Of a stretch of 8,067 nucleotides of DNA, positions 6,064-8,067 are shown one piece after another. Below the pieces are notes generated by a model. The model was not told the origin of the DNA and did no database searches. It saw only the letters and a list, made by a program, of their open reading frames with translations. The DNA is from Vulcanimicrobiota bacterium. GTDB taxonomy: Bacteria; Vulcanimicrobiota; Vulcanimicrobiia; Vulcanimicrobiales; Vulcanimicrobiaceae. Both the position numbers and the translations under genes were made by a program. Numbering within the stretch: position 1 is the first letter of the stretch; every line of letters starts with the position of its first letter. The stretch covers positions 1-8,067 of the forward strand of contig DAHUYY010000077.1 in assembly GCA_027306845.1 (NCBI GenBank). The letters are read 5' to 3'.

Positions 6064-6778
6064 TCTCGATTGCCTCTTTTTGAATCTCGAAGAGTTCGTG
6101 GATTCCCTTCGCTGCCAGCTCCAACATGCGGTCGAGTTCGGGGCGTCCAAACGGCTCGGCCTCGGCGGTGCCCTGCAATTCGACGTACTTACCTGCGTCG
6201 GTCATAAAGACGTTCATGTCGACATGCGCGTTACTATCTTCTTCGTAATTGAGATCGAGAATCGGCATCCCATGCACGATCCCTACGCTCACCGCCCCGA
6301 CCAAGCCCAACATCGGCCATCGCTCGCGCTGAGCGCGCGAGAATCGCTTCGAAAGAGCGATCGAAAGCGCGACGCAGGCTCCGGTCAGCGATGCGGTCCG
6401 CGTGCCGCCGTCGGCCTGCAAAACATCGCAGTCGATCGTGATCGTGCGCTCGCCCAGCTTCGTCGTATCGACAACGGCGCGCAGCGAACGGCCGACGATC
6501 CTCTGAATCTCGTGCGTACGCCCCCCTTGCCGTCCCTTCGCCGCCTCCCGCGCGGTCCGTTCGCTCGTCGCGCGAGGCAACATCGCATACTCGGCGGTAA
6601 TCCAGCCGAGCCCTTTGCCCTTCAGCCAGGGCGGGACGCGCTCTTCAATCGTCGCGGCACAGAGCACCCGCGTGCGGCCGACCTCGATGAGCGCCGAGCC
6701 TTCGGCGAAATCGAGGGGGTTGGGGGTGATCCGCACGGGGCGTAACTGGTCGAGGGCGCGTCCGTCATTTCTTTGCAC
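6044..6778 (-). CDS. rph: Ribonuclease PH
   Basis: RNase PH is a phosphate-dependent exoribonuclease that trims the 3' ends of tRNA precursors and releases nucleoside diphosphates; it works as a hexameric ring in the cytosol. Numbered from the chosen start, the hallmarks are RNDGRALDQLRPV at 3-15, GWITAEYAMLPRAT at 58-71, GRQGGRTHEIQR at 82-93, CDVLQADGGTRTA at 117-129 and the YEEDS/DMNV/QGTAE block at about 178-206. The active-site aspartates of the CDVLQAD and EEDS segments are present, so it should be active. The start is taken as GTG at 6778-6776, giving 244 residues, the usual family length, with GAAGG eight bases upstream. The frame stays open to an ATG at 6934, but that would add 52 arginine-rich residues overlapping glmS. 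It follows glmS by 14 bases and overlaps the next gene by 20. Confidence 0.93.
   Translation of the reverse strand: MQRNDGRALDQLRPVRITPNPLDFAEGSALIEVGRTRVLCAATIEERVPPWLKGKGLGWITAEYAMLPRATSERTAREAAKGRQGGRTHEIQRIVGRSLRAVVDTTKLGERTITIDCDVLQADGGTRTASLTGACVALSIALSKRFSRAQRERWPMLGLVGAVSVGIVHGMPILDLNYEEDSNAHVDMNVFMTDAGKYVELQGTAEAEPFGRPELDRMLELAAKGIHELFEIQKEAIENGTRGS
6073..6077 (-). promoter_or_regulatory. Ribosome binding site deciding the start of the coiled-coil gene
   Basis: AGAGG on the minus strand (within AAAAAGAGG) is nine bases before the ATG at 6063-6061. No comparable sequence was relied on for the upstream alternative at 6150, so this site favours the 111-residue product. Confidence 0.6.
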
Positions 6779-6786
6779 GACCTCAG

Positions 6787-6791
6787 CCTTC
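6787..6791 (-). promoter_or_regulatory. Ribosome binding site deciding the GTG start of rph
   Basis: GAAGG on the minus strand ends eight bases before the GTG at 6778-6776 and lies just after the glmS stop codon (6795-6793). It supports the non-ATG start that gives RNase PH its normal length. Confidence 0.6.
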
Positions 6792-6792
6792 G

Positions 6793-8067
6793 CTATTCGA
6801 CGGTGACGGTCTTTGCGAGATTCCGCGGCTGGTCGACATCTTTGCCGTCCAAATCGGCGATATGGTACGCCAGGAGCTGGAGCGGGAGAACGTTGACGAT
6901 CGGAGCGAGCAGTTCGTCGACCCTCGGCACCCAAAAAACGTGGTCCGCGACTGCGGCGGCTTCGTCGTCGCCATGATTAGCTACGACGATCACCGGTGCT
7001 TCCCGCGCGCGAGACTCCATGAGGTTTGAAAGCATCTTCTCGCGCACGCGCCCGTGCGTCACGACGCCGATGACCGGCACGCTTGAATCGAGGAGTGCGA
7101 TCGGGCCATGCTTCATCTCGCCCGCCGCGTAGCCCTCGGCGTGGAGGTAAGCGATCTCTTTGAGCTTCAGCGCGCCCTCCAACGCCGTGGGATAGTTAAT
7201 GTAACGGCCGAGGAACAGCGCGCTATGCGCTTTACGAATCTTCTTTGCGACCTTGCGAATATCGCCGCTTGCGTTGAGCACGGCATCGACTGCGGCCGGC
7301 AGCAGGCGCGTGCCCTCCGCGATCTCGCGCAGCCGTTCGAGCGGCGCGCTCTTACGAAGGCGGGCGAGATAGAGCGCGAACAGCGTCATCGCCGTTACCT
7401 GCGCTACATAGGTTTTCGTTGCGGCAACCCCGATCTCGGGGCCGCTACGCGTGAACAGCGTTGCATCGACGACGCGGGTTAAATGCGAACCCAATTTATT
7501 GCAGACGCCTAACACCGCGCTCCCTGCCGAACGTGCGACCCGCACCGCTTCGACGGTATCGGCGGTCTCACCCGACTGCGACATCGCAATCGTCAGCGCC
7601 GAACCGTCGATGACCGGGTCGCCGTAGCGAAATTCACTCGCTAATTCCATCTCGACCGGAAGCCGAACCAACGAGCGAAGTAAGTACATCCCGACCATAC
7701 CGGCGTAATATGCCGTTCCGCACCCGGTAATCGCAATTTTTGCAATCGACGAAAGTTTGTCGTCTAAACCATGCAGTTCGTTTTCAAGCCGTACATCGAG
7801 TGCGTCGTCGATACGCCCGGCGAGCGTTTCTTTAATAACGTTCGGCTGCTCGAAAATTTCTTTGAGCATGAAATGTTTGAACCCGCCCTTTTCGGCCGAG
7901 CTCGCATCCCACGTCACTAAGGAAATTTTACGATCGACGCGGTTCCCGTCGTAGTCGGTGACAACGACGCCGTCGCTCCCTACGACCGCCATCTCGCCCT
8001 CTTCGAGAACGATTTCTTTTCGCGTATACGGAAGGATCGCCGGAGTATCCGATGCGACGAACATCTC
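6793..8067 (-). CDS. glmS: Glutamine-fructose-6-phosphate aminotransferase (isomerizing), C-terminal two thirds (5' partial)
   Basis: GlmS converts fructose-6-phosphate and glutamine to glucosamine-6-phosphate, the first step toward UDP-GlcNAc for peptidoglycan and LPS. The visible 424 residues begin in the EMFVASDTPAIL segment near the end of the glutaminase domain; roughly 185 residues, including the catalytic N-terminal cysteine, are beyond the right edge. First SIS domain: ITGCGTAYYAG near 113-123, SQSGETADT at 163-171 (sugar-phosphate binding) and GPEIGVAATKTY near 209-220. Second SIS domain: LGRYINYPTALEGALKLKEI near 286-305, with the catalytic-type glutamate, then GYAAGEMKHGPIALLD. The end, LDGKDVDQPRNLAKTVTVE, is the standard GlmS C-terminus. 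It is the first visible gene of the operon; whether a glmS ribozyme or other leader exists upstream cannot be seen here. Confidence 0.97.
   Translation of the reverse strand, partial: EMFVASDTPAILPYTRKEIVLEEGEMAVVGSDGVVVTDYDGNRVDRKISLVTWDASSAEKGGFKHFMLKEIFEQPNVIKETLAGRIDDALDVRLENELHGLDDKLSSIAKIAITGCGTAYYAGMVGMYLLRSLVRLPVEMELASEFRYGDPVIDGSALTIAMSQSGETADTVEAVRVARSAGSAVLGVCNKLGSHLTRVVDATLFTRSGPEIGVAATKTYVAQVTAMTLFALYLARLRKSAPLERLREIAEGTRLLPAAVDAVLNASGDIRKVAKKIRKAHSALFLGRYINYPTALEGALKLKEIAYLHAEGYAAGEMKHGPIALLDSSVPVIGVVTHGRVREKMLSNLMESRAREAPVIVVANHGDDEAAAVADHVFWVPRVDELLAPIVNVLPLQLLAYHIADLDGKDVDQPRNLAKTVTVE

Noticed and set aside
6064..6150. N-terminal extension of the coiled-coil protein from an ATG at 6150
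   Set aside because: The extra 29 residues are low-pattern sequence inside rph, and the internal ATG at 6063 has the well-spaced AGAGG site.
6779..6934. N-terminal extension of RNase PH
   Set aside because: It overlaps glmS in another frame, is far longer than the family norm and has shadow-like composition.
1..8067. CRISPR arrays, insertion sequences, tRNA or rRNA genes, phage or defence genes
   Set aside because: I saw no regularly spaced direct repeats, transposase motifs, cloverleaf-like segments or rRNA-like sequence; the window is filled by ordinary coding genes. A Xer-type recombinase end at the left edge is more simply a housekeeping recombinase than a sign of a mobile element.

Overview
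The window is a GC-rich (about 60% by eye), gene-dense bacterial chromosome segment with no gap longer than 100 bases between genes. It comes from a diderm (outer-membrane) bacterium, because it carries an Mla-type phospholipid transporter and a lipoprotein signal peptide. The protein sequences do not look proteobacterial. The MlaD homologue ends in a long beta-rich domain and no MlaB, MlaC or MlaA gene is present, an arrangement known from non-proteobacterial diderms. An uncultured lineage such as Eremiobacterota (WPS-2) or a relative is my best guess, but this is inference from general protein character only.

Layout. Left edge, plus strand: the last 32 complete codons of a XerC/XerD-type tyrosine recombinase, including its catalytic tyrosine, whose TGA overlaps the ATG of a DUF4097-like lipoprotein (98-817). 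A GC-rich hairpin lies in the 30-base gap before the convergent minus-strand block. From 8067 down to 848 everything is on the minus strand and reads as one operon of eight genes: glmS (5' end outside the window), rph, a 111-residue coiled-coil protein of unknown function, mlaE, mlaF, an mlaD homologue with a C-terminal beta domain, a panE-family reductase, and a zinc-ribbon AIM24-family protein. Every junction is between a 29-base overlap and a 15-base gap, so translation is probably coupled along most of it. The operon promoter must lie upstream of glmS, outside the window.

How the genes fit together. GlmS makes glucosamine-6-phosphate, the entry point to peptidoglycan and LPS amino sugars. 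MlaE and MlaF form the inner-membrane ABC core of a lipid transporter, and the MlaD homologue has the parts needed to span the periplasm: an N-terminal membrane anchor, an MCE domain, a long helical region and a C-terminal beta domain. The operon therefore has an envelope-building theme with housekeeping genes attached (rph for tRNA 3' maturation, panE for pantothenate/CoA or a related 2-keto acid reduction). The most notable points are the candidate one-protein trans-envelope MlaD, the unknown coiled-coil gene beside the transporter, the zinc-ribbon AIM24 protein closing the operon, and a strong excess of the palindrome CGATCG throughout the window.
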